From positions 328,286,129 to 328,350,128 of the forward strand of contig NC_085138.1 of NCBI RefSeq assembly GCF_035046485.1: 64,000 nucleotides of DNA. Direction: 5' to 3'. Under the pieces are notes generated by a model that saw nothing but the letters and a program-made list of their open reading frames with translations, was not told the origin of the DNA and ran no database searches. Both the position numbers and the translations under genes were made by a program. Numbering within the stretch: position 1 is the stretch's first letter; every line of letters begins with the position of its first letter. This document shows, one piece after another, positions 34,601-44,699 of the stretch. The stretch is from Aedes albopictus (Eukaryota; Arthropoda; Insecta; Diptera; Culicidae).

Positions 34601-37600
34601 ATTCCAAACTCTGAATATCGGTAACGCTTCTAGAGCAAATAATTTGTCATGAAGAGCATGGTCATTACCAACCAAGCTTCTCCATTAGCTGTTTGAATTC
34701 CTTTGGAGTATGGGATGCATACGAATAGTAAACACTCATTAGATAACAAGCAAGAAAAGCAGAAAAATGAAGGAATCTGTATGACTTCAATGGAAACGCT
34801 TCTGTTATCGTGATTTTGCACTTTTTTCCACGTAGTCCTTTGACCATAATAAAACTTTTCGTAGAATAAAGAAAGCTTTCTAATGTAAACATATGTATTC
34901 TGACGAAAAAGTATATGATTTCGATCATGATTCTTTCAGTAACGGTTATTCTACGTAGGGTTTTGTTTTGTTTTCATGGGTGCTCACTTCTTACAAAAAG
35001 TACAAAAAATAAAAAACAAAACAAACAATGATTTTACCCTTTGATTTTCGTAGGATGAAAATGGGAACCACATGCTTAACCCGCAAACACCCGGGACGAT
35101 CTACTTTTGGCAGAAATGCAATATCTTCTTTGTTTTAAAACATTTTACCCCGGATTTTTTTTATAGTCAAGGGGAATAGTTGTGCTAAGAAATGCATGGT
35201 ACCTCCCCCGTTTGCACCCTCCCCCCTTTTGCGGGGAGGCGAAAATACGTGGCTTTTTTTGTATTTTTCATAAATTCTACATGTTTTTGCTGAAATATCA
35301 TCGTTTTGCTAATCATCAATAGTTTTCACTGATCCTAGATATGCAATGTATTACTACCCATCATAGTCTATTGAAGTTTTGATCCCAGAGCTATTCTAAG
35401 GCCTCCAAAGTACTCCGAAGTTTGTGACACAAATCTAACATTCTCAACCAAATTTTATACACGATGAATGATTACAGAACATTGTCTACGGTACTCAAAA
35501 AGCCTCAAAGCACCCCTAGAAAATTCATGGTACGTGAATTGGGTGATCTAGGTCATCCAAACTACTCTGGAATTCATTTTCTTAAGATCTAAAACATCTA
35601 CCATCGTTTGTGTTCACTTTGTCCAAGAAATTTAGTCATGTTGATGTCCATTACACCTCTCAATGCTATGAGCAACTTGATATTGTGGTAGTTGGGCATT
35701 CCGTGAAATACAAATGGCCTCCAACACATTTTGAAGTTTGGCTTACGATATCGACATACTGTCTCATGCTTTAGTTGTGAAAAATTTTCGTGGAATCTAG
35801 TCTATAGTGCTGATGGAACCTCAGTGCACATCTATAATGCTTTTGGTACATTCATGGGATATTCCAGGTTTTCCAAACTATTCTGGAATTAGGAACTTCA
35901 AGGTCTACAGGCCCATATAGCCGAGGCGGTAAACGCACGGGTATTCAGCATGACCATGCTGAGGGTGACGGGTTCGATTCCCGGTCGGTCCAGGATCTTT
36001 TCGTAAAGGAAATTTCCTTGACTTCCTTGGGCATAGAGTATCTTCGTGCCTGCCACACGATATACACATGCAAAATGGTCATTGGCAGAGGAAGCTCTCA
36101 GTTAAAAACTGTGGAAGTGCTCATAGAACACTAAGCTGAGAAGCAGGCTTTGTCCCAGTGAGGACGTTACGCCAAGAAGAGAGAGGAAGGTCTACAGGCT
36201 CTACTCTTGCTTTTCTTCATTTGGGTGTCCACTGGCATACAAATGGACCCAATGTATTTTGAAGTATGGGTCGCAATATCTGTAAATCTTAGGATATTTT
36301 TATTGTAGTGAATGCTCGCGGAATATAATCTACGCTATTCTTAGAACCTCAGGGGGCCATTCTGATAACTTAGGAACATTCACTAGGTGATCAAGGTCAT
36401 CCAAACTGTTCTGGAATTCAGACCTTCAAGCTTTACACTCTTGTATCTCTTTACTTTATTCTTCCACGATTACCTTTGTTGTATCTCGTAATGTTTTGAG
36501 TATTTCTTTATGTTGCTTGTGCATCCACTGACATACAAATGATCTTTATGGTATTTGGAAGTGTCGGAAATTACCTAAGTATTCCTCTAGGCGTTCCTCG
36601 GAAATTCCTCCAGGAGTCCCTCAGAAATTCATCGTAATGTTCTCCGAGAACATCTACGAGTTCCTAGGGAATACCCCAGGACTTCCCGTTAAATTCTTTA
36701 AGAGTTTCCCAGCAGTTTCTCTAAAGTTTATTCAGGAGATATGCTGGAATTCCTTCAGGAGTTCCTCAGGAATTACTTCAAGAACTTTTCGGAAAATCCT
36801 GCAGGAGTTCCTCGGGAATCCCTCCAGAAATTCCCCGAGGATTCCACGGGAGTCCTCCAAAGATTTCTCCAGGCATTCCCTTAAAACTCATCAAGGAAAT
36901 TTTCTCAAGAGTTCATCCAGAAATTTCTCCTGGGATTCCTCCAGCGATTTCATTAGAAATTCTTCCAGGGATTCCTTAAGGTTTTCCTTCAGGAATATCC
37001 CCAGGGATTCCTTCGCGAAATACTCTATGGACTCATCAAGGAATTCAGTCAGGTATTCCTCCAGGAATCCCTCCAGAGCTCCTTCAGGAATTCATCAAAG
37101 ATCTCCTCCAACAACTAATCCAGGGATTTCTTGAGGATTCACGGGATTCTTCCAGAAGTTCTTCCAGGGATTCCTCCAGAGTTTCCTCCATGAATTCTTC
37201 CAGGGAATACTCCAGAAATGCCTCCAGAGAATTTCTCCGGGTAATCTTCCCGGGTAATTTCTCCAGAAATTCCTCCAGGAATTTTTTCATGAAAAACTGC
37301 TAATTTATGTATGAATTCATCGAGGAAATCCTTCAGAAATTCCTCCACGGTGTCCTCCAGAAATTCTTCCAAGAGTTCCTCCAGGAATACCTCCAGGAAT
37401 TCCGCCAGCAATTCCAACAGGGGTTCTTCCCGGAATTCCTCAGGGATTCCTCCAGGAATTCTTCCTGGATATACTCCAGGATATATTCCAGAAATTCCTT
37501 CGGCAAATATTCCAGGAGTTCTTTCAAGAATTACTCCACGAATGACTACGAATTCTTTCTGGAATTACTACAGGAAATCGTCTAGGAATTGTTCCGGGAA

Positions 37601-40600
37601 ACACCCTAGGAATTCCTTCAAGAAATACTCTAGAAATTCCTCCAGGAATAACTACATGAATTTCAACAGGAATTGCTGTAGGAATTACTACAGGAATTTC
37701 TCCAGAAATTCCTTCAATTCCAGTTCATACAGGAAATACCTCAAGTGAATTCGGAATCACTAGTATGAATTACTCCATGAATTCTTACAGGAAATAATTC
37801 ATGAAATCCTCCAGAAATTCCTCCAGAAAATTAAAATTGAAAATAAATTCTAAATTTCATCGCAGTTCAACGAAATCCTTAAGGAATTCCTCTTAGAATT
37901 TCCATGGGAAATTCTTTTAAAAAATCCTTCACAAATTACTACATGAATTGGAGAAAGTACTCCAGGAATTCCTCCAGGGTATTCTCCAGAAATTTCTTCA
38001 AGAAATTCTTGAAGAAATTCTTGGAAGTATTTTTGTAAGAATTCTTGGAGGAATTCCTGGAGAAATTCCTAGAGAGATTCTTGGAGGATTACCTGAAGGT
38101 ATTCTTGGAGGAATTCCCGGGGATATTCCAGTATGCATTTCTAGAGGAGTTTCTGAAAGTATTTATTGAAAAACCCCTTAGGTTTTCCTGGAGAAATTTA
38201 TAAAGTAACTCCTGGCCAAATTCCAGGACGGATTATTGGAGGAATTTTGACATAAATATTGGAGCAGGTCTTGGAGAAATTCTCATTAGAGTTCATGTTG
38301 GACTGAAGAATCTAAGAGGTATTCATAAAGGAATTTCTGGAGGATTTTTTGAATCAATTTTTAAAGGCATTTCTTGACAAATCCCTGGAGGAATTCCTGA
38401 AGGGATTATTGGCAGATATCTTAGAGGGTTCTCTGGTAAAATTCTTGGGGAAGGTACAGTAGGATTTTTTGGAATTCCTGGAGGGATTCTTGGAAGAATT
38501 CTAGACAGATGTCTTGGAGTAATTTCTGGATGAATTCTGAAGAAATTTCCGGAGTAATTTCTGGGAGAATTGTTGGAGGAAACTCTGGAGGAACCAGTGG
38601 AGAAATTTCTGGAAGAATCGCTTGAATCCTGAAGAAATCCCTGGGTTGGCTGCTGGAGGAAATCTTGGAAGATCCTCTGAGAGAGCTCTGGAGGAATTCC
38701 TGGAGGAATACCTGAATGAATTCCTGGATGAATCCATGGAGGAATCCATGCAGGAATTTCTGGGGGTATTCCTGAAGGAATCCTTGGAAGAACTTCTAGA
38801 GAAACCGCTGGAGGAATCCCTGGAGAAATTCTTAGGAAAATTCTTGGAGGAATCCCTGGAAAATTTCCTGGAGGAATTCCAGGAGAAATTTCTGGAGGAA
38901 CTCTTGGGAAAACTTCCTTGATGAGTTTTTAGGGAATGCATGAAGAAATCCCGTGGAATCCTCGGGGAATTTCTGAAGGAATTCCCGAGGAAGTCCTACA
39001 GGATTTTTCGAGAAGTTTTTAAAGTAATTCCTAAGGAACTCCTGAAAGAATTCCAGCATAGCTCCTGAATAAATTTTCGAGAAACTGCTGGGAAACTCCT
39101 GAAAAAGTTCCTTGAGACATTCCCTAGGAACTCGTAGAGATATTCTCGGAGAATATCACGATGAATTTCTGAGGGACTCCTGGAGGAATTTTCAAGGAAC
39201 GCCTAGAGGAATTCTTGGGTAATTATCGACACTTCCAAATACCATAAAGAACATTTGTATGTCAGTGGATGAACAAGTAACACAAATACTCAACAAATTA
39301 TGAGATACAACAGAGGTAATCGTGGAAGAAGTACATCGATAAAATAAAGATTTACAAGAGTAGAGCTTGTAGAGCTTGAAAGTCTTAATTTCAGAATAGT
39401 TTGGATCTAGGTCATTCACCAAGTGAATGTTCCTAAGTTATCAGAATTGCACTCCGAGGTTCTAAGAGTAGCGTAGATTATATTCCGCGAGCATTCACTA
39501 CAATAAAAATATCCTAAGATTTACAGATATTGCGACCCATACTTCAAAATACATTGGGTCCATTTGTATGCCAGTGGACACCCAAATAGCACAAATACAG
39601 ATACTCGTAATATAATGAGGTGCAACAGACACAATCGTGAAAGGATTATGCCGATAGAGTGAAGAAAAACAAGAGTAGAGCCTGTAGACCTTGAAGTTCC
39701 TAATTCCAGAATAGTTTGGAAAGCCTGGAATATCCCATGAATGTACCAAAAGCATTATAGATGTGCACTGAGGTTCCATCAGCACTATAGACTAGATTCC
39801 ACGAAAATTTTTCACAACTAAAGCATGAGACAGTATATAGATATCGTAAGCCAAACTTCAAAATGTATTGGAGACTATTTGTATTTCACGGAATGTCCAA
39901 CTACCACAATATCAAGTTGCTCATAGCATTGTGAGGTGTAATGGACAAAATGTTTTAAAACAAAGAAGATATTGCATTTCTGCCAAAAGTAGATCGTCCC
40001 GGGTGTTTGCGGGTTAAAGGGAACCAACACCCTTTTCTTGGATACGGATCTATCAAATGAGTGCATTTTTTGTTGGCGTCTCATATATAAATTTTTATAC
40101 ATATATTGATGCTTGAAAATTAAAATTTCACTCCGTGTAGCTAAAATGTAATCATTAATTGGGTCAATATGATCCTGAAAAATCAACATGAGAATTCAAT
40201 TTCGCCTCATCCAATTAAACATGTAATCATCATCAACCGATAGCGAAGGAATGTTGTTGTTTATACTTCCCAATTGCCGCTCTCGGATGTACATGTCATT
40301 TTTCTACGGTTCATTCGCCTAGTGATAACATCTGCCAAGATGTTTTGAAACATTCTGCTACCCCACGAATTGCCGGACCCTGACACAAACTCAATTAGCC
40401 CTTATCAGAGTAAACGGAGACCGGTCGGTACGGTTGACGCGTACTTGAAAACTATCTTGGTCGTAATACAGATTTAGCAATTTACTGAACACACTCCCCA
40501 TTATCTGCTTTGCTTGTTTGAGTTTGCTCGTGTGTCTTGTGCTGTCAACCGGATTTGTATCAAAACTGGAAACTCACCTAATTCTGCATAGCAGAGCGCT

Positions 40601-40896
40601 CCCACCATGCTGAGAACTCCCGATAGAATCCATACGATGATCGCCTGTCCGATGGAACCCGAATAGAGCAGCACTCCTTTAGGGGATACAAAAATACCTG
40701 CTCCTACGATCACACCCACGATGATGGCAACGCCATCCATTAACCCCAGCTCCTTTTTCAACTTGATTCCACCGTCATCACTATCATTTTGCTCGGCTCG
40801 TAACCGAGAGCTGGCACCACTCGATAGCCGACTTCGAGGTGCTTCCCCAAAACCTTCCACCGGGGCCAAAGCATCTCCAGCTGCAATTTTTGCCAT
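25459..40896 (-). CDS. SLC7-family amino acid transporter light chain (LAT / y+LAT type), complete, 7 exons
   Basis: Joined coding segments, 5' to 3' on the minus strand: 40896-40578, 27323-27105, 27016-26746, 26684-26564, 26491-26288, 26226-26077, 25695-25459. They total 1,521 nt, or 506 residues plus a TAA stop; every intron is GT-AG and every split codon joins in frame. The protein has an acidic, Ser-rich cytosolic N-terminus of about 48 residues and then a 12-helix APC fold. Seen motifs: GAGIF in TM1 (residues 65-69, the unwound substrate site), [19 protein letters not shown] after TM2, Cys164 in the second extracellular loop (the position that forms the disulfide with the 4F2hc/CD98 heavy chain in this family), [13 protein letters not shown] in TM6, [14 protein letters not shown] in TM8 and a short C-terminus ending EKND. 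Family knowledge: exchange of neutral or dibasic amino acids at the plasma membrane, feeding TOR signalling. Drosophila relatives include minidiscs, JhI-21 and genderblind; I cannot choose the orthologue. Length fits the family (about 500 aa). Confidence 0.93.
26077..26226 (-). CDS. Transporter exon 6 (residues 379-428)
   Basis: 150 nt, phase 0 at both ends, acceptor GCAG, donor GTATGT. Encodes the end of TM9 ([13 protein letters not shown]), INYVSYVE and TM10, ending in a basic cytosolic loop [14 protein letters not shown]. Confidence 0.91.
26288..26491 (-). CDS. Transporter exon 5 (residues 311-378)
   Basis: 204 nt, phase 0 at both ends. Encodes [18 protein letters not shown], the highly conserved [20 protein letters not shown] block of TM8, the ARNGHLP cytosolic loop, and [10 protein letters not shown] entering TM9. 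Confidence 0.92.
26564..26684 (-). CDS. Transporter exon 4 (residues 271-310)
   Basis: 121 nt; the first base completes Arg270 across the intron. Encodes [13 protein letters not shown] and the TM7 region ([15 protein letters not shown]), then the loop [13 protein letters not shown]. Donor GTAAGG, phase 0. Confidence 0.92.
26746..27016 (-). CDS. Transporter exon 3 (residues 180-270)
   Basis: 271 nt, acceptor GGCAG, donor GTGAGT. Begins [16 protein letters not shown] (TM4 and the loop to TM5), then TM5, a hydrophilic extracellular stretch ([10 protein letters not shown]) and TM6 with [17 protein letters not shown], the family's gating and substrate-contact segment. Ends EELKDPY plus two bases of an Arg codon. 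Confidence 0.92.
27105..27323 (-). CDS. Transporter exon 2 (residues 107-179)
   Basis: 219 nt between acceptor CTTAG and donor GTAGGT. The split glycine codon joins exon 1 exactly to give [14 protein letters not shown]. It encodes the loop after TM2, TM3 ([18 protein letters not shown]) and the extracellular loop carrying PTCEPP. Cys164 in that loop is the conserved heavy-chain disulfide position. Confidence 0.93.
27985..28044 (+). repeat. 52-bp dispersed repeat, copy 1
   Basis: GCACAAATTTCCC.AATGGAGGAG and GAGCCGACCTACTGA recur at about 42613-42666 with four differences by eye. The second copy abuts an R1-like LINE, so it is probably LINE-derived. Confidence 0.5.
28080..30056 (+). repeat. 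G-rich degenerate repeats (TCTCAGGGG / GTTTCAGGGG)
   Basis: Three blocks (about 28080-28350, 28655-28795, 29380-30056) of irregular 10-20-bp units such as GGTCTCAGGGGCGTTCCAGG and GTTTCAGGGGG. Strong strand bias for G. Open frames through them are not genes. Confidence 0.65.
29284..29330 (+). mobile_element. SINE 3'-end fragment
   Basis: GACGAACCAGCCAAGGGCTG followed by AATGTCTCTATAATAAATAT, a conserved small hairpin and tail like those at 22302, 45310 and 58233. Confidence 0.5.
30066..30530 (-). pseudogene. Reverse transcriptase fragment of a Jockey/CR1-like LINE
   Basis: Minus strand: [23 protein letters not shown] (first catalytic Asp block), a frame change, then [20 protein letters not shown] (template-grip block) and [17 protein letters not shown] (FADD catalytic box). 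Both ends are truncated. The open frame 30066-30377 covers the second half. Unrelated to the LINE that follows it. Confidence 0.7.
30612..32950 (-). pseudogene. Non-LTR retrotransposon ORF2, 5'-truncated, same family as 15490-16276
   Basis: Minus strand, frames joined: [20 protein letters not shown], linker to RT ([19 protein letters not shown]), [95 protein letters not shown] (FADD box), [16 protein letters not shown] and the C-terminus ending AATAAATACATGTATG-like. A frameshift near 32190, a TGA for Trp and a 1-base loss near 31220 break it. No endonuclease domain remains. The clade is uncertain (RTE-like or Loner-like). The MITE at 30644-30833 sits in its 3' UTR. Confidence 0.8.
30644..30833. 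mobile_element. 190-bp MITE with ~28-bp TIR and 12-bp target duplication
   Basis: Starts TACGCGCCAACTTGTGACG and ends CGTCACAAGTTGGCGCCTA; the TIR continues through TAGTTGGGGGGG. TGTTCTACATCA is duplicated at 30632-30643 and 30834-30845. The uninterrupted site can be read in the related LINE at about 16240. Confidence 0.85.
33462..33960 (-). pseudogene. LINE fragment: end of endonuclease and linker region
   Basis: Minus strand: [38 protein letters not shown], then [20 protein letters not shown] and [20 protein letters not shown]. The PWWN-x-DL-x-LR pattern followed by FR-x-ARKAYR is the linker before RT in Jockey/I-type elements. Frameshift near 33650. Confidence 0.6.
33961..35075. other. 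No gene recognised
   Basis: AT-rich intron sequence with an A run at 34216-34225. Open frames carry no known domain. Confidence 0.35.
35080..40013. mobile_element. ~4.9-kb foldback element with CCC termini, flanked by TTAA
   Basis: Left terminus CCCGCAAACACCCGGGACG at 35080 and its complement ending at 40013, each next to TTAA (35076-35079, 40014-40017). The arms pair in order: 35080-35146 with 39950-40013; 35646-35912 with 39660-39945; 36200-36590 with 39200-39655; then GGAATTCCTCCAG-type repeats toward a centre near 37.9 kb, reading CCTCCAGG on the left and CCTGGAGG on the right. About 500 bp of the left arm (35147-35645) has no partner. It contains no transposase; long mirrored open frames in both halves are repeat translations. 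The TTAA-CCC ends suggest mobilisation by a piggyBac-type transposase. Confidence 0.82.
35913..36186 (+). mobile_element. Feilai-like SINE, full length, in the left arm of the foldback
   Basis: tRNA-like head ATATAGCCGAGGCGGTAAAC (A box) and GGGTTCGATTCCCGGTCGG (B box), then the body ending CAGTGAGGACGTTACGCCAA, GAAGAGAG. A 13-bp target duplication AAGGTCTACAGGC lies at 35900-35912 and 36187-36199. The right arm of the foldback (about 39678-39692) shows the empty site. Confidence 0.9.
40578..40896 (-). CDS. Transporter exon 1 (residues 1-106, first base of codon 107)
   Basis: Starts at the ATG at 40896 and ends at the donor GTGAGT in phase 1. It encodes a soluble N-terminus ([10 protein letters not shown], then a Ser/Arg/Asp-rich stretch), TM1 with the GAGIF substrate motif and TM2 ending in CYAEL. 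I chose this ATG because it gives the expected short cytosolic tail before [15 protein letters not shown]. The next coding exon is 13.25 kb away. Confidence 0.93.
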
Positions 40897-42605
40897 TTTT
40901 TCGACTATTTGCTAAGGAATTGACCGAATTTCACTAATAACTAAACGCACGTAATGTTATTTTCAATTGAAACCACTTTTTTGTTGAACTTTCTTCTTAA
41001 GAACACGTAAACATTTCTAGCACTACAATATCACAATTACTAATTCGGTGCATACCGAGATACTGGTTATCACTGATCACTCGTGCCACAATCGCCGATC
41101 ATCACGAACAATTGAAAGCGATATTTTGGCCTATCGATTGGATCGGAGAACAGTTACAATAGCAGCCACCACTAACCACGAAGCACTTGTACTGCTGCGA
41201 CATGCCGATATGAGATGCCAACCAACCAACCGAATTGGCAATCGCTGTGGAAAGGGGCAGCAGAAGATCAAAAACCGTTGGAGCTGCTGCGTGTCGATCG
41301 TTCAAAATTGACCGAAGAAGTCTGCAAAGAAAAAAATAAGAAATTGCGGATGTAGACTTGGTGAAAAACATGCGTACTGAAACGGGCATCGCTGCGAAAG
41401 GGTGTGCGAGTGGACCGGAGATCGCCAGGTAGTGTAGCGAATCGATAATAATATGCGAAAATATGGCATACCATTTTTGGGTTCGGATTCTTTTCGGGTT
41501 TGAGCAATTATGGTTGTGTTGTATTTTCTGCACTCAACCGTCGAAAGCTATGATTTTGGACGAGGAATAGAACGCAGATGTTCGTGTACAGCGGGGTATG
41601 GAGTAGAACGAGTGAAAGCCGTCTTCACTGATGTTTTACCGACGAGGTTCAGAGTGGCACTGATCTGAATTCCGTCGACGACCAGATGACCGAGCGAAAA
41701 TTGTTGTGGGCCGTGTCATAATTGTATCGTACGCGGGAGAAGTATTGGATTGATTTATTTCACAGTGACAAAATTTGAAAGGATTTTTGAATCCCTGAAA
41801 GCAACTAAACTAATTTCTAATAGTTTTTCCATAAGGGGGGCTACTTAGTCCAAGTAACATTTTTTAGTCAAACTGGCTAGAAAAGGCTCTTAGACCTAAA
41901 CAAAAGGTATTCGGTTTGATAACGGTTGTCAAAACCTCTACAAGACTAATTGGACATCAAAATGTTGCTTGGGAAAGAATTCAGAATCAAAAAATAAATA
42001 AAAAAAACTTCTAAAGAAGCTTTTACCTGATGTCGTAGATAGAACAGTAACGTAATACCGACCAAAGGTTATTCAGGTAGAATACTCAGAGCCATTTGCA
42101 TCATCTGGGAGGAAGCTGATGCAGTGTTCCTAATCTATTTTTGAAGTAAATTTTTGTGTATGAATGGGAATTTATTGACAGAAGATATTAGAACATGCGA
42201 ATCATTTAGGAAACATCAAAATAAATTTCAGGTAAAATGTTTCCATTTTTGAATATGTTTCTTTGGGAAATTTTATTTCTAAGCAATATCTAGTTGTTTA
42301 ACTTTTAACCTTGTGTTGGCACGCTGATAAGAGTTGGAATTATCTCAAAGCATTATCTCAGTACTCAAAATTTGTTATTTGAATATTCTGACAATGTTAA
42401 GCAAATCCTCAAAAACAAAATGTGTATCAAAGCTATGTTTTTCCCCTCCTGTAACTAAATGGGCGGATAATCTGCTCAACAGACACCTGGACAGGGAGGT
42501 CCAGGTAGAGTGGGATTAGGGACCACCTTTTACAGGCAAAGTAGAAAACATGACTACACCACCGATCCACTAAACACATTCGCTGCTGAAGGCTCTGACC
42601 CTATA
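40897..42605. other. Upstream region of the transporter; no gene recognised
   Basis: 5' UTR and promoter of the gene starting at 40896 must lie here. GC content is raised to about 41700, and AT-rich sequence follows. I cannot place the transcription start. Open frames at 41048-41533 have no known domain. Confidence 0.4.
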
Positions 42606-42612
42606 AGCAAGT

Positions 42613-42666
42613 ACCAGCACAAATTTCCCGAATGGAGGAGAATGTGCCTCTAGAGCCGACCTACTG
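42613..42666 (+). repeat. 52-bp dispersed repeat, copy 2
   Basis: Matches 27985-28044 and ends where the LINE below begins to be recognisable. Confidence 0.5.
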
Positions 42667-44600
42667 ATAGTACCAGATTGCTCCAAGTTGCTGACAGTAG
42701 GGCATCCACCTGTGCCGGCCCTTACCGGGAACCCTTTTCTCCGCTTTTAGCAATAGTACCAGGCTCTGCCGCTTCCAATCATCTGGGAAGGCTCCCTTGT
42801 CCTGGAATTTATCCACAGCAGACCTGAACATCCTGGGAGTCTCTACAATAGTAACTTTTAAGGCCAGGTTTTGAACTCCGTTTAGACTTGGGGCCTTATC
42901 TACGCCACAGACAAACAGACGTAACACCTTGAACGATTTTCATGGAAATCCATCGCCCAGTTCACACTACCATCACCTGGTGGAAAAGTTGCACGAATCA
43001 CTGTGTTGTGCAATATCGTCAACAGAAGGCGCTAGTGTGAAACGTCAAACGCATAGAAAAACTATGCGAGCGCGTCTGGTTGTGAAAGCAACAACTATGA
43101 AAATTTAAAATGATCGTTAAAAGCGTGGTCGATGGAAATTTCGCAAGTGTTACGTCTGTTTGTCTGTGTTTACGCATTGTAATCCCCGCAAATTCCTCAT
43201 CGGTGACCCTCTTCACAGCGCCAGGAATAGTTTCCAGCTGATCTACTGAAAGATGCCATGAACTAGGATGAACTAGGGGCGGAAGCCCCTCGATGATCTC
43301 CTTCAACATGTCTGAAGATTACTCAGTAAGCTATAACACCTTTTGTCTTGGCCATCACAATCTATTAGACATCACACCCACAGATTCGCGTTGGCACTCT
43401 GACAGAGACCCTCAAAGCAGGCCTTTATGCTTGTCCTTATCTCTGTCTTCAGCGCAACTTCGGCTGCGGCGAATACCACCCGTCGCTCATTCCGCTCTTC
43501 CTCAGTTCTTGCTCCACCAGTTATCCGATGGTCTCCCATTTCTAAGGAGAACTTGCCAAGGCATGGTCGCATTGCACGCACCAAGAGCTCTGCTACCAGC
43601 TTGTTGTTCGCTAGAACCGAGTAAGTTTCGCTCACGGCGGAGTGCATTCCTGAATACCTCATCGTTGAAGAATAACGTCTACTTCGGAAGAGGACATGGC
43701 CTTGGCCTAGTCGTCTCTTCCTCTACCCACTGCTTGCCGTTGTTGTAATCGATACTACAGCAAATTGTCTAATGATCGCTGTGAGTATGGCCATCGTCTA
43801 TTTCTGGACACATATCCATATCCATTTTTCTGGACACATCCGTGACCCAGTTACTGTTGCCGGCGGCTACTCGGTATGGGTTCCCTATGATAATGATATT
43901 CGTCCCCCACTCAGAAACTGCCTGACAAAACAGTTGCTGGGCTGCTTCACAATGGTTCATGTTCAGCTGCCTTACCTGCACTGTGATTTGTCAGCTGAGG
44001 CTCATCTGAAGTTTAAGCTCTTTGGGCCTCTCGTTGGGTACTTGCTGTTCGGGAATTTCCCGGAATAAATTAAACACTTGCGCGGACTGGTGCAGCCTTG
44101 TGACTTGTGGCCTGACTCAACGCCTACACAGTTTGCTCCTGTCAGAGCCTTTACAGTTCCGTGACTTGTGGCACTGTAGACACCCGAAACAAGCCTCCGG
44201 TAGCTCGTGCAAGGTCAGTTGGCATACTGACCTGCCCACCTTCCCTACTTAGACGGCCTTGTTAGCATCCTACTGGACCCTTCTGTAGCCGAACGACTAC
44301 GGAGCCACCTGCACCTGTAGCCGCAATGCTGTGACGAGCTCTTCCGCTTCAGTGATCTCGTTTAGGTTTTTCAGCTTCAGAGGGCGTCTTCCGCCTGACC
44401 CCCCTCAACTTGTGGTTGCTGGACCGATCAGTGGTCGTAACCCCCTGTTCCCTTCGATCCACGACGGGCCGGCCTTTTCAGACCCACCATTCCCATCTTT
44501 CCGGGACACCTGAATGGGCTTCAACTTGCCGGCTTTACTGCTGTCCTTTGGGTTCAAGCCTTACCTTGCGAGTGCCGCCGGGTAGCTCATGACATAACGG
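42661..44600 (-). pseudogene. R1/LOA-like non-LTR retrotransposon: ORF1 end, endonuclease start, linker, RT start
   Basis: Minus strand, 5' to 3': Gag-like zinc-knuckle region with GVESGHKSQGCTSPRKCLIY (44070-44250); the start of the AP-endonuclease, QLNMNHCEAAQQLFCQAVSE then IIIIGNPYRVAAGNSNWV (43769-43981), most of which is deleted; linker RRVVFAAAEVALKTEIRTSI, KACFEGLCQSANANLWV (43372-43662); VTDEEFAGITMRK; the 'CACAGA' MITE copy C; then DKAPSLNGVQNLALKVTIVE and PDDWKRQSLVLLLK, the first RT block. RT core is gone. A wreck, but the order is colinear with R1-clade elements. Confidence 0.72.
42906..43168. mobile_element. MITE family 'CACAGA', copy C (263 bp)
   Basis: Same TIR as copy A (CACAGACAAACAGACGTAAC, perfectly inverted). 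Flanks TCTACGC and TTTACGC (42899-42905, 43169-43175) form a 7-bp duplication with one difference. Inserted just before the first RT motif of the LINE. The interior holds CGTCAAACGCATAG and CTATGCGAGCGCG and is more diverged from A and B than they are from each other. Confidence 0.8.
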
Positions 44601-44699
44601 CTGCCTAACACGCTTCTGCGATTGCTATCATAGCATCCGCCACACTCAGGGTCGTTGAGGTGCTCTTGGAGAATTCATTTCTATTGGTGTGATGAGGCG

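Larger units (their letters stand above)
27324..40577 (-). other. Intron 1 of the amino acid transporter, 13.25 kb
   Basis: Begins GTGAGT at 40577 and ends CTTAG at 27324. It holds G-rich degenerate repeats (28.0-30.1 kb), three LINE fragments (30.0-34.0 kb), a 190-bp MITE and the ~4.9-kb foldback element at 35080-40013. The other five introns are 77-381 bp, so size growth is confined to this intron. Confidence 0.88.

Noticed and set aside
36637..39059. Long open frames on both strands with SSRNSSRNS- and [14 protein letters not shown] proteins
   Set aside because: They are translations of the degenerate GGAATTCCTCCAG repeats in the foldback arms, mirrored on both strands; no domain or codon pattern of a gene.
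43293..44592. Plus-strand open frames at 43.3-44.6 kb
   Set aside because: The minus strand reads as a colinear R1-like LINE (zinc knuckles, endonuclease start, linker); these are its shadows.
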